From NCBI GenBank assembly GCA_030533315.1, contig JAUNJL010000003.1, positions 6,788 through 70,787 of the forward strand: 64,000 bases of DNA, in the 5' to 3' direction. Position 1 is the stretch's first letter; each line of letters begins with the position of its first letter. The DNA is from Eubacteriales bacterium. Lineage in GTDB: Bacteria > Bacillota_A > Clostridia > Lachnospirales > Lachnospiraceae. The position numbers and the translations under genes were made by a program. Of the stretch, positions 41,032 through 49,783 are shown in pieces. The notes below the pieces were generated by a model. That model made no database searches. It was not told the DNA's origin and worked only from the letters and a program-made list of their open reading frames with translations.

Positions 41032-43656
41032 ATGGCAAAATGGGTCTATATGTTTACAGAAGGCGATGCAACCATGAGAAACCTTCTGGGTGGTAAAGGC
41101 GCTAACCTTGCTGAAATGACAAACCTTGGCCTGCCTGTTCCCCAGGGCTTCACCATTACTACGGAAGCTTGTACTCAGTACTATGAGGACGGTAGACAGA
41201 TCAACGATGAGATCATGGGGCAGATTATGGAAGCGATCGTGAAGATGGAGGGCATCACCGGCAAGAAGTTTGGTGACAAAGAGAATCCCCTTCTTGTTTC
41301 CGTTCGTTCCGGAGCCAGAGCCTCCATGCCTGGTATGATGGATACCATCCTGAATCTTGGCTTAAATGAAGAAGTGGTAAATGTTCTTGCTGAGAAATCA
41401 AACAACCCCCGCTGGGCTTGGGATTGCTACAGAAGATTCATCCAGATGTATTCTGACGTAGTAATGGAAGTTGGAAAGAAATATTTTGAAGAGCTGATCG
41501 ACCAGATGAAGGAGAAGAAGGGAGTAACCCAGGACGTGGAGCTTACTGCCGACGACCTGAAAGAGCTGGCCATGCAGTTCAAGGCTGAGTATAAAGAGAA
41601 GATCGGAACGGATTTCCCGTCTGATCCCAAGGAGCAGCTGATGGGCGCTGTCAAGGCTGTGTTCCGTTCCTGGGATAATCCCCGTGCAAACGTATACCGC
41701 CGTGACAACGACATCCCCTATTCCTGGGGTACCGCTGTAAACGTGCAGATGATGGCATTTGGAAACATGGGTGACGACTGCGGTACCGGCGTTGCCTTCA
41801 CAAGAGACCCGGCAACGGGAGAGAACGGCCTGTTCGGCGAGTTCCTGACCAACGCTCAGGGCGAGGACGTTGTGGCCGGCGTTCGTACTCCTATGCACAT
41901 CTCCGAGATGGAAGAGAAATTCCCAGAGGCCTTCGTACAGTTTAAGAATGTTTGCGAGACCCTGGAGAAGCACTACAGAGACATGCAGGACATGGAGTTT
42001 ACCGTGGAGAACGGCAAGCTTTACATGCTGCAGACCCGTAATGGAAAGAGAACGGCTCAGGCCGCTCTGAAGATCGCCTGCGACCTGGTGGATGAGGGTA
42101 TGAGGACCGAGGAAGAGGCGGTTGCCATGATCGATCCCCGTAACCTTGACACGTTGCTTCATCCCCAGTTTGACGCTGCCGCTCTGAAGAAGGCCGTTCC
42201 GGTTGCAAAGGCCCTCGGCGCTTCCCCGGGAGCTGCCTGCGGTAAGATCGTGTTCACGGCAGAGGACGCCGTGGAGTGGGCTGCAAGAGGGGAGAAGGTG
42301 GTTCTTGTCCGCCTTGAGACCTCTCCAGAGGACATCACCGGCATGAAGTCCGCCCAGGGTATCCTGACCGTTCGAGGCGGCATGACCTCCCACGCAGCGG
42401 TTGTTGCCAGAGGTATGGGTACCTGCTGTGTATCTGGATGCGGCGACATCGCCATGGATGAGGAGAACAAAAAATTTACACTGGCTGGAAAAGAGTATCA
42501 TGAGGGAGACTTCCTTTCTCTTGACGGTTCCACCGGTAATGTATACGACGGTGTGATCCCCACTGTGGACGCCACCATCGCCGGTGAGTTCGGCAGGATC
42601 ATGGGATGGGCTGACAAATACAGAACCCTGAAGGTTCGCACCAATGCGGACACCCCCGCCGACGCCAGAAAGGCTCGGGAGCTGGGAGCAGAAGGTATCG
42701 GCCTTTGCCGTACGGAGCATATGTTCTTCGAGGGAGACCGTATCGACGCTTTCCGGGAGATGATCTGCTCCGAGACCGTTGAGGAGAGAGAGGCCGCTCT
42801 GGAGAAGATCCTTCCTGAGCAGCAGGGAGACTTCGAGAAGCTGTATGAGGCTCTGGAGGGAAATCCTGTGACCATCCGTTTCCTGGATCCGCCTCTCCAT
42901 GAGTTCGTTCCCACCGACGAGGACGACATCAAGAAGCTTGCAGACTCTCAGGGCAAGACCGTTGAGCAGATCAAGACCATCATCGATTCCCTTCATGAGT
43001 TCAACCCCATGATGGGCCACAGAGGATGCCGTCTGGCAGTTACCTATCCGGAGATCGCCAAGATGCAGACGAGAGCCGTGATCCGCGCAGCCATCAACGT
43101 TCAGAAGGCTCATGCCGACTGGAATGTTTGCCCGGAGATCATGATCCCGCTGGTAGGGGATGTCAAAGAGTTAAAATACGTGAAGAAGGTTGTTGTGGAG
43201 ACGGCGGACGCCGAGATCGCAGCGGCAGGCGTGAACCTGAAATACGAGGTTGGAACCATGATCGAGATCCCCAGAGCTGCTCTGACGGCTGACGAGATCG
43301 CAAAAGAGGCTGATTTCTTCTGCTTCGGTACGAACGACCTGACCCAGATGGCTTATGGCTTCTCCAGAGACGACGCAGGGAAGTTCCTGAACGCTTATTA
43401 CGATGCAAAGATCTTCGAGAACGATCCATTTGCAAAGCTGGATCAGACAGGCGTGGGCAAGCTGATGGAGATGGCCATCACCTTAGGCAAGCCGGTGAAC
43501 CCCAACCTGCACATCGGCATCTGCGGCGAGCACGGCGGAGATCCCTCTTCCGTAGAGTTCTGCCACAAGATCGGCCTGGACTATGTATCCTGCTCACCCT
43601 TCCGCGTGCCCATCGCCCGCCTTGCAGCAGCACAGGCAGCGATCGCAAATAAATAG
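41032..43656 (+). CDS. ppdK: Pyruvate, phosphate dikinase
   Basis: At 874 residues it has the full family length. The N-terminal ATP-grasp domain opens with WVYMFTEGDATMRNLLGGKGANLAEM. The swivelling domain has the phosphorylated His in RGGMTSHAAVVARGMG near residue 455. The C-terminal PEP/pyruvate barrel has GTNDLTQMAYGFSRDD and GICGEHGGDPSS. It interconverts PEP, AMP and PPi with pyruvate, ATP and Pi. Next to a PPi-type phosphofructokinase it probably works in glycolysis, where it yields ATP from PPi. RBS GGAGG is about 8 nt upstream. Codon choice is less GC-biased than in neighbours, which may reflect high expression. Confidence 0.97.
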   Translation: MAKWVYMFTEGDATMRNLLGGKGANLAEMTNLGLPVPQGFTITTEACTQYYEDGRQINDEIMGQIMEAIVKMEGITGKKFGDKENPLLVSVRSGARASMPGMMDTILNLGLNEEVVNVLAEKSNNPRWAWDCYRRFIQMYSDVVMEVGKKYFEELIDQMKEKKGVTQDVELTADDLKELAMQFKAEYKEKIGTDFPSDPKEQLMGAVKAVFRSWDNPRANVYRRDNDIPYSWGTAVNVQMMAFGNMGDDCGTGVAFTRDPATGENGLFGEFLTNAQGEDVVAGVRTPMHISEMEEKFPEAFVQFKNVCETLEKHYRDMQDMEFTVENGKLYMLQTRNGKRTAQAALKIACDLVDEGMRTEEEAVAMIDPRNLDTLLHPQFDAAALKKAVPVAKALGASPGAACGKIVFTAEDAVEWAARGEKVVLVRLETSPEDITGMKSAQGILTVRGGMTSHAAVVARGMGTCCVSGCGDIAMDEENKKFTLAGKEYHEGDFLSLDGSTGNVYDGVIPTVDATIAGEFGRIMGWADKYRTLKVRTNADTPADARKARELGAEGIGLCRTEHMFFEGDRIDAFREMICSETVEEREAALEKILPEQQGDFEKLYEALEGNPVTIRFLDPPLHEFVPTDEDDIKKLADSQGKTVEQIKTIIDSLHEFNPMMGHRGCRLAVTYPEIAKMQTRAVIRAAINVQKAHADWNVCPEIMIPLVGDVKELKYVKKVVVETADAEIAAAGVNLKYEVGTMIEIPRAALTADEIAKEADFFCFGTNDLTQMAYGFSRDDAGKFLNAYYDAKIFENDPFAKLDQTGVGKLMEMAITLGKPVNPNLHIGICGEHGGDPSSVEFCHKIGLDYVSCSPFRVPIARLAAAQAAIANK

Positions 43657-43739
43657 GAGTTCTCTTTCCTTTGAATGCCCGCTTGGTTTCAGGGAAGGTG
43701 AAGCCTATCGAAAGGCTGACGGACAGTATTTGAGAAAAA

Positions 43740-43814
43740 ATCAAGGTCGAGATGCAGCCGTAAGGGTGCTTATGGATCTTGATGAAAACGGAATTACAAA
43801 AAGCGTATCATTAG
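43740..43814 (+). repeat. 75-bp direct repeat, left boundary of the defence island
   Basis: This copy matches 45804-45878 at 71 of 75 positions. It starts ATCAAGGTCGAGAT and ends AGCGTATCATTAG. The sequence between the two copies is clearly AT-rich compared with ppdK and mutS. Confidence 0.92.
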
Positions 43815-43836
43815 AAATAGTGATACGCTTTTTTTG
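43802..43836 (+). terminator. Terminator at the end of the left repeat
   Basis: AGCGTATCA (43802-43810) pairs with TGATACGCT (43821-43829), followed by a run of T. The left arm lies inside the direct repeat. It probably ends ppdK transcription. Confidence 0.85.
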
Positions 43837-43873
43837 CCCCCAGAGAAGCATCGGAAATATCGCCTATTTTTAT

Positions 43874-43921
43874 AATAGTAAACTGCCCACTTGTTTGTTT
43901 TTGAGTGGGCAGTTTACTATT
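43874..43921. promoter_or_regulatory. Inverted-repeat operator of the abiE operon
   Basis: AATAGTAAACTGCCCACT (43874-43891) and its exact reverse complement (43904-43921) flank a 12-nt loop and reach the -35 box. A third related half-site, TAGTAAAGTGCCCA, lies just after the -10 (43951-43964). AbiEi antitoxins are known to bind inverted repeats in their own promoter, so autoregulation is likely. Confidence 0.8.
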
Positions 43922-43949
43922 GACTTTCTATATAAAAATTGCATATAAT
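43920..43949 (+). promoter_or_regulatory. abiE operon promoter
   Basis: -35 TTGACT (43920-43925), 18-bp spacer, -10 TATAAT (43944-43949). It lies between the inverted repeat and the third half-site. Confidence 0.8.
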
Positions 43950-44005
43950 ATAGTAAAGTGCCCAACCAATAAATGAATTTGGGGTAATTAAGTAGAGGTG
44001 GACAA

Positions 44006-44614
44006 ATGCTTCATGAAAACGATATAAAAAATGTAAGAAAGCTATTCAATCGGCATCACTATATAATGACTACTGCCGAGCTTCTTGAAGCTAAGTTATA
44101 CTATGCAGATATTAAACAGCTTTTAGATGAGGGGTTTATTGAAAGAATAAGACGAGGTTACTATCATTGGATTGAAAACTGCGAAACCAGAGAAATAGTT
44201 ATCATCAATAGCTTGTTTCCCGATGCTGTTCTTTGTATGGAAACTGCTCTCTTTTATTATAAGTATAGCGACAGAAATCCTGCTGAGTGGAACTTCGCAA
44301 TAGACAGGAATGTTTCAAAGCTCAGAACTAACATTGATTATCCATTTATTAAAGCGTATCGTATGGAATCAGAGTTGGTTACGCTTGGTGAAACAACAGG
44401 TGAGATTGATTTCACAACAGTGCGAATTTATGACCGTGACAGAACAATTTGTGATGTTCTGAAAAACATGAGTAAAATGGATAAAGAAATTTTCAACAAA
44501 GCAATACAAGGGTATGTTAATGACCCGAAAAAGAATATACCAAACCTTATGGTGTATGCAAAAAAATTGCGTGTGCAGAAAAAGGTTAAAGAATTGATTG
44601 GAGTGTGGTTGTAA
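44006..44614 (+). CDS. abiEi: AbiEi family antitoxin (type IV toxin-antitoxin)
   Basis: This 202-residue protein has an N-terminal winged helix (residues 1-65: IMTTAELLEAKLYYADIKQLLDEGFIERIRRGYYHW), as in AbiEi antitoxins, and a C-terminal domain with DRDRTICDVLKNMSKMDKEIF typical of the family. AbiEi represses its promoter and counteracts the toxin AbiEii without direct binding. RBS AGAGGTGG is 5-6 nt before the ATG. The stop overlaps the toxin start (TAATG). Codon use is AT-rich, unlike neighbours, suggesting transfer. Confidence 0.9.
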   Translation: MLHENDIKNVRKLFNRHHYIMTTAELLEAKLYYADIKQLLDEGFIERIRRGYYHWIENCETREIVIINSLFPDAVLCMETALFYYKYSDRNPAEWNFAIDRNVSKLRTNIDYPFIKAYRMESELVTLGETTGEIDFTTVRIYDRDRTICDVLKNMSKMDKEIFNKAIQGYVNDPKKNIPNLMVYAKKLRVQKKVKELIGVWL

Positions 44615-45531
44615 TGGCAGATATAGCAGCTTCCGTTTTGGCAAAGCTGAGAAATAAAGCAAAGGCTTCTGGCATCAGCTATCAGCAATGCTTGCAACTA
44701 TTTGTGCAGGAAGAATTTTTGAGAAAACTATCAAAATCTGGGTGTGAGGATACGCTAATTCTCAAAGGAGGATTGTTCATTTATACTTTGACTAATTTTG
44801 AAAGTCGAGCTACTATTGATGTTGATTTCCTGCTCCGTGGATATTCTAATTCAATAGATGATGTTAAAGATTTGATTTATAAAATCATCGACACACCTAC
44901 TGGTAACGATTATATAGAAATGCAAGCAAAAGGGTTTGAAGAGATTTCTCCGCAAAGAAAATATCACGGTATCAGTACGCAGATTATTGCTCAGATAAAA
45001 AATGTACGTGTACCATTCAATGTTGATATAGGCGTGGGTGATATTATAGTCCCCCGTGCCGAAGAACGCACAATCAACACTCAGCTTCCAGACTTTGAAG
45101 CACCTGTAATCAAAACTTATTCTCTTGAAAGCACTATTGCCGAGAAGTTTGACGCCATACTGCAACGCTTTGAGCTAACAGGTAGAATGAAAGATTTTTA
45201 CGACATCTATTATTTGGCAAGGACTTTTGACTTCGATGGAGCAAAATTACAGGCAGCTATATTTGAAACCTTACAGCGTCGTGGCACTCCCTATGACAAG
45301 GACAGCTTTAAGCGTATTGTTGCACTTGCCGATGATGAGGATATGCAGAAGCGTTGGAAATTCTTTTTGAAAACAATAAAAGATGATACGCTTGAGTTTT
45401 CTGTTGTAATCACTGGAATACAGACATTCCTTGAGCCTGTGTTTGAGGCAATAGTGAATGAGGATGATTGGCAAAGGCAGTGGAAATGTAATATGAACTG
45501 GACTAAAGATGAAAGGAGTTCTAATTTATGA
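44614..45531 (+). CDS. abiEii: AbiEii nucleotidyltransferase toxin
   Basis: This 305-residue protein of the DNA polymerase beta-like nucleotidyltransferase fold has LILKGGLFIYTL (the KGG motif) followed by RATIDVDFLL (the metal-binding DxD) and the helical motif LESTIAEKFDAILQR with RMKDFYDIYYLA. AbiEii toxins act as GTP-binding nucleotidyltransferases; relatives modify tRNA ends and block growth, so phage infection is aborted. The ATG at 44614 overlaps the antitoxin stop. The 3' end overlaps the next gene by ATGA. Confidence 0.92.
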   Translation: MADIAASVLAKLRNKAKASGISYQQCLQLFVQEEFLRKLSKSGCEDTLILKGGLFIYTLTNFESRATIDVDFLLRGYSNSIDDVKDLIYKIIDTPTGNDYIEMQAKGFEEISPQRKYHGISTQIIAQIKNVRVPFNVDIGVGDIIVPRAEERTINTQLPDFEAPVIKTYSLESTIAEKFDAILQRFELTGRMKDFYDIYYLARTFDFDGAKLQAAIFETLQRRGTPYDKDSFKRIVALADDEDMQKRWKFFLKTIKDDTLEFSVVITGIQTFLEPVFEAIVNEDDWQRQWKCNMNWTKDERSSNL

Positions 45532-45821
45532 GTATAGTACTTACAACTGAACAGCGTGAGCAAGCGGGTTCAGACTCCTATAACAGATTTGAATATCAAG
45601 TTCATTGGATTGTATGCCACATAATAGGAAAACTTCAAGATAATACAGAATGTATTGTCTTCTGTGAATTTCACGATGATATGGCAGAGTTTTATACCGA
45701 TAATCAGCAGTATCAGTTTTATCAAATAAAAACAAAGGAAGACCCCTCCGATTGGACTATTGCAGAAATGTCTAAACGTGAGAAAAAGAAAAGTGGTGGT
45801 TATATCAAGGTCGAGATATAG
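45528..45821 (+). pseudogene. Truncated DUF4297 (Cap4-like) dsDNA endonuclease
   Basis: Only 97 codons remain. The text DSYNRFEYQVHWIVCHII, then CEFHDDMAEF and YQFYQIKTKEDPSDWT, matches the N-terminal nuclease domain of DUF4297 proteins, with the acidic residue and QxK of a PD-(D/E)xK site. Whole relatives are several times longer. The frame ends six codons into the right-hand 75-bp repeat (ATCAAGGTCGAGATATAG), so the gene was cut at the repeat. It was probably the third gene of the abiE operon. The remaining fragment holds the catalytic motif but is unlikely to fold as a whole nuclease. Confidence 0.78.
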
Positions 45822-45878
45822 CCGTAAGGGTGCTTATGGACCTTGATGAAAACGGAATTACAATAAGCGTATCATTAG
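45804..45878 (+). repeat. 75-bp direct repeat, right boundary of the defence island
   Basis: Four mismatches separate it from the left copy, which begins 2064 bp earlier. Its first 18 bases are the end of the truncated DUF4297 frame. Confidence 0.92.
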
Positions 45879-45889
45879 GCTTATTTTTT
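45862..45889 (+). terminator. Terminator at the right repeat
   Basis: AATAAGC (45862-45868) pairs with GCTTATT (45879-45885), followed by T's. It uses a different right arm from the left-repeat terminator although the left sides are homologous. Confidence 0.7.
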
Positions 45890-45925
45890 TGCTCTGATTT
45901 GCACCTTTGGGATGCTTTTTTTCCA

Positions 45926-45978
45926 TGAAAAACCGGCCTTCCCATCATTCGATCTCAGATCTGACCTGGGAAGGCCGG
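45926..45978 (-). terminator. Terminator of the SGNH hydrolase gene
   Basis: CCGGCCTTCCC (45933-45943) and GGGAAGGCCGG (45968-45978) form an 11-bp stem. On the minus strand five T follow directly. Confidence 0.82.
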
Positions 45979-46018
45979 TACATCATTCTTTTTATATTTG
46001 ACTGCCTTGGGGCGCCAT

Positions 46019-46810
46019 CTACGGCCTGGAATTTTGGTAATGTCTCCAGGTGCTCCAGGCGATGCGCTGTAGTCTGGACAGGTCGTCAGAGCCGGAGGAG
46101 GAAACCTCCGGTGTCTCCTGGAACAGGGCGGAGTACATGGTACAGGCGGTGAGGTAGCTGCCGTAACGGCTGGGATGGTATTTGTCGGAGCTTAGGAGAC
46201 GGATATCCGACGCTGACCGCCCTGCATTCAGGAAAGCATAGCCCACGGGAATGACGGGGGCGTTGGTATGGGAGGAAATATACTCGTAGGAGGCTGCGAT
46301 CTTTTCCTGATAATCTGCCCGGCCGGAAACCAGCCCGCTCATTCTGCGGTAGTCCCTGTGTCCCTTTTCCGGCGCCCAGGTCATGTACAGCATGGGCTGT
46401 GCGCCTGCTTTCCTGGCCATACGGCAAAGCTTCTCCGTTGCCCGGCACATGTCCCCGATATACAGGACGGGATAGGCGTGGCGATCCTGGTAAACCACGT
46501 AATCCCAGGACTGCCTGGACAAGAGGCGGCGGAGCCTGCGGTTCATGCGGGTGCCGTCGGTGGCAAATTTCCGCAGGTTGCAGCCCCCCTTTGCAAGGGT
46601 GGTCACCTGAACCTTCTGGCCCTTTGAGCCTGCAATGCGGGCGAGCATTCCCGAAAGGCAGTGACGACCGGTAAGGCTGTTCCCCACAAGGAGGATCCGA
46701 ACGGGCTCGGTCTGCCGGGAGGCCGGATCGGCCTTCGTCGGTATGGGGCAGGAGAAGACCAGGCACACAAGCAGCAATATGGCTAAAATCCGATCAATCA
46801 TCTTTTTCAT
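46019..46810 (-). CDS. Exported SGNH/GDSL-type hydrolase
   Basis: This 263-residue protein has a signal peptide (KKMIDRILAILLLVCLVFS, cut near TKA). The SGNH blocks are ILLVGNSLTG with the catalytic Ser, GGCN for the Gly/Asn region, and SSDKYHPSRYGSYL with the Asp-His pair. It is predicted to be an extracellular esterase or lipase, perhaps deacylating cell-wall or dietary glycans. The substrate is unknown. It is divergent from mutS and convergent with the defence island. Confidence 0.85.
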   Translation of the reverse strand: MKKMIDRILAILLLVCLVFSCPIPTKADPASRQTEPVRILLVGNSLTGRHCLSGMLARIAGSKGQKVQVTTLAKGGCNLRKFATDGTRMNRRLRRLLSRQSWDYVVYQDRHAYPVLYIGDMCRATEKLCRMARKAGAQPMLYMTWAPEKGHRDYRRMSGLVSGRADYQEKIAASYEYISSHTNAPVIPVGYAFLNAGRSASDIRLLSSDKYHPSRYGSYLTACTMYSALFQETPEVSSSGSDDLSRLQRIAWSTWRHYQNSRP

Positions 46811-46946
46811 ATGATATCAAGTCCTTTCTTTCCATAGTATGACAGAGCAGGACGGTAGGTCGCATCTGTTCTAGGGCATAGTATATATGCAGAACTCTTT
46901 TCCGTCAAGAGTGATTTTGGATGAAATTGGATAAAAAAAGGAAAGC
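46811..46946. other. Divergent intergenic region, SGNH side
   Basis: No gene is seen. The minus-strand promoter for the SGNH gene must lie here, but no clear pair of hexamers stands out. Confidence 0.4.
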
Positions 46947-46975
46947 TTGAAACCCTTTTGAAAAAATGCTATGAT
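46947..46975 (+). promoter_or_regulatory. mutS promoter
   Basis: -35 TTGAAA (46947-46952), 17-bp spacer, -10 TATGAT (46970-46975). It gives a leader of about 160 nt and probably drives mutS-mutL-miaA. Confidence 0.75.
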
Positions 46976-47143
46976 ACCATAAGGCTAAAGGCGGCTTTGT
47001 CCGCCGAAGGTTCGCAGCGGTTCCAGCATGGAAATGACTGGGAAGGATTTCGTGTGCGGCGGCTGAGATAAAGAAACGGCCGCATTGGATTATTTGATAT
47101 TGAGGGGGTCTGTGCAAAAGATGATAGAAATGGAGATAGAGCT

Positions 47144-49777
47144 ATGGGCATGAGTCCGATGATGACGGAATACTGCAAAAAGAAAGAAGAAATGTCTGAC
47201 TGCATCCTGTTTTACCGTCTGGGAGATTTTTATGAGATGTTTTTTGAGGATGCCATCACCGTCAGCAAGGAGCTGGAGCTGACCCTGACGGGAAAGGACT
47301 GCGGCCTTGAGGAGCGGGCGCCCATGTGCGGTATTCCCTATCACGCCGCAGATACCTACATCGACAAGCTGATCGCCCTGGGACACAAGGTGGCGATCTG
47401 TGAGCAGGTGGAGGATCCAAAAAAGGCGAAGGGACTTGTGAAAAGGGAGGTCATCCGTATCGTGACTCCGGGAACGACCCTGGATTCCACATCCCTGGAT
47501 GAATCAAAAAACAATTACCTGATGTCCATCGTTGCCGTGGAGGATCATTTCGGCTGCGCCATTGCGGATATCACGACGGGGGACTGCTTCCTCACCGAGG
47601 TGGACCGCCCCCAGAAAATGCTGGACGAGATCAATAAGTTTTCTCCTGCGGAGATCATCTGCAACGATGCCTTTTTCATGAGCGGCATTGACGCCGAGGA
47701 TCTGAAGAACCGGCTGGGAATCTGCATCTTTCCCATGGAAACCTGGTATTTTGACGACGACTCCTGCCGAAGGGCCCTGAAGGAGCATTTTCAGGTGTCC
47801 AGCCTGGAGGGCCTTGGCATTGGAGATTATGACAGCGGGATCATAGCTGCGGGGGCCTTGTTCCTCTATCTGAAGGAGACTCAGAAAACGGCTCTTTCTC
47901 AGATGACCTCCATCCGTCCTTACGCTGCGGAGACCTTTATGCTCATCGACAGCTCCAGTAGGAGAAACCTGGAGCTGGTGGAGACCCTGCGGGAAAAGCA
48001 GAAGCGAGGCTCCCTTCTATGGGTTTTGGATAAGACCAAGACAGCCATGGGGGCCAGAACCCTGCGGCAGTACGTGGAACAGCCTCTCATTGACGCACAG
48101 GCCATCGACGACCGCCTTTCGGCGATCCAGGTACTAAATGAAAATCCCATGATCCGGGACGAGATCCGGGAATACCTGAACCCTATTTACGATCTGGAAC
48201 GTCTCATCAGCCGGATCAGCTACAAGTCTGCGAATCCCAGGGATCTGATCGCCTTCGCCTCCTCGCTGGAGATGCTTCCCCACATCCGGCTGCTTCTCAA
48301 AGATCTGAAAGCGCCCCTTCTGCAGCAGCTTTATGAGGATATGGATCCACTGGAGGACGTGGCCGGATGGATCAAAAGCGCCATCGTGGATGATCCGCCT
48401 CTGGCTCAGAAGGAAGGGGGAATCATCCGGGAGGGCTATCACCAGGACGTGGACGCATACCGGCGCTCCCGCACGGACGGAAAGCAATGGCTTTCTCAGC
48501 TGGAGGCAAAGGAGAGGGAAAAGACCGGGATCAAATCCCTAAAGATCAAGTACAGCCGGGTGTTCGGCTATTCCCTGGAGGTGACCAACAGCTTCAAAAA
48601 CCAGGTGCCGGAGGACTGGATCCGAAAGCAGACCCTGGTGAATGCGGAGAGATACATTACGGAGGAGCTGAAAAACCTGGAGGATCTGATCCTGGGGGCG
48701 GAGGATAAGCTTTATGCCCTGGAATACCAGCTTTTTTCCCAGGTTCGGGACCAGGTGGGACAGGAGGTGCTCCGCATCCAGCAGACCGCAAAGGCGGTGG
48801 CCGCCCTGGACGTGTTCGCCTCCCTTGCCCTGGTGGCGGAGCGGAACAATTACGTCCGCCCCAAGGTTACGGAGGGCGGGGTCATCGATATCAAGAACGG
48901 CCGCCATCCCGTTGTGGAGACCATGATCGAGCATGAGATGTTCATCGCCAACGACACCTATCTGGACAGCGGAAAAAAGAGGATCTCCATCATCACAGGC
49001 CCCAATATGGCTGGAAAATCCACCTATATGCGTCAGACCGCCCTCATCGTCCTGATGGCCCAGATCGGCAGCTTTGTCCCTGCCCAGAAGGCCTCCATCG
49101 GGATCGTGGACCGGATCTTTACCAGGGTGGGCGCCTCGGACGACCTGGCCAGCGGTCAGAGTACCTTCATGGTGGAGATGACGGAGGTGGCCAACATCCT
49201 TCGCAATGCCACCTCCAAAAGCCTTTTGATCCTGGATGAGATCGGAAGGGGCACCAGTACCTTTGACGGCTTGTCCATTGCCTGGGCGGTGGTGGAGCAC
49301 ATCAGCAGCACGAAGCTCTGCGGGGCAAAGACCCTGTTTGCCACCCATTACCACGAGCTGACGGAGCTGGAGGGAAAAATCTCCGGGGTAAACAATTACT
49401 GCATTGCCGTCAAGGAGCGGGGGGACGACATCGTGTTCCTGAGAAAGATCGTCAAGGGAGGCGCCGACAAAAGCTACGGCATCCAGGTGGCAAAGCTGGC
49501 GGGAGTGCCGGACACGGTGATCCAGCGGGCGAAGGAGCTGGTGGAGGAGCTGAGCGACGCCGACATCACCTCCGCCGTGAAGGATCTGGCCGCCCCGAAA
49601 AAAAAGCGGAAGGTGGTTTATGACCAGGTGGACATGGCCCAGATGTCCCTTTTTGACACCATCCAGGACGACGACATCATTGAGGAGCTGAAAAACATAG
49701 ACATTGGGAACCTGACGCCCATGGAGGCGCTGAATACCCTGTACAATCTTCAGAATAAGATCAAGAACAGATGGTGA
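47144..49777 (+). CDS. mutS: DNA mismatch repair protein MutS
   Basis: This 877-residue mismatch-recognition ATPase has the mismatch-reading F-x-E in YRLGDFYEMFFEDA near residue 28, connector and lever domains, Walker A GPNMAGKSTYMRQ near residue 625, the Walker B segment LLILDEIGRGTSTFDG and the switch His in FATHYHEL. Near the C-terminus QMSLFD is a clamp-binding-type motif. The start is ATG at 47144 with GGAG upstream; a second in-frame ATG two codons on is possible. mutL follows after 6 nt. Confidence 0.98.
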   Translation: MGMSPMMTEYCKKKEEMSDCILFYRLGDFYEMFFEDAITVSKELELTLTGKDCGLEERAPMCGIPYHAADTYIDKLIALGHKVAICEQVEDPKKAKGLVKREVIRIVTPGTTLDSTSLDESKNNYLMSIVAVEDHFGCAIADITTGDCFLTEVDRPQKMLDEINKFSPAEIICNDAFFMSGIDAEDLKNRLGICIFPMETWYFDDDSCRRALKEHFQVSSLEGLGIGDYDSGIIAAGALFLYLKETQKTALSQMTSIRPYAAETFMLIDSSSRRNLELVETLREKQKRGSLLWVLDKTKTAMGARTLRQYVEQPLIDAQAIDDRLSAIQVLNENPMIRDEIREYLNPIYDLERLISRISYKSANPRDLIAFASSLEMLPHIRLLLKDLKAPLLQQLYEDMDPLEDVAGWIKSAIVDDPPLAQKEGGIIREGYHQDVDAYRRSRTDGKQWLSQLEAKEREKTGIKSLKIKYSRVFGYSLEVTNSFKNQVPEDWIRKQTLVNAERYITEELKNLEDLILGAEDKLYALEYQLFSQVRDQVGQEVLRIQQTAKAVAALDVFASLALVAERNNYVRPKVTEGGVIDIKNGRHPVVETMIEHEMFIANDTYLDSGKKRISIITGPNMAGKSTYMRQTALIVLMAQIGSFVPAQKASIGIVDRIFTRVGASDDLASGQSTFMVEMTEVANILRNATSKSLLILDEIGRGTSTFDGLSIAWAVVEHISSTKLCGAKTLFATHYHELTELEGKISGVNNYCIAVKERGDDIVFLRKIVKGGADKSYGIQVAKLAGVPDTVIQRAKELVEELSDADITSAVKDLAAPKKKRKVVYDQVDMAQMSLFDTIQDDDIIEELKNIDIGNLTPMEALNTLYNLQNKIKNRW

Positions 49778-49783
49778 TGAATT

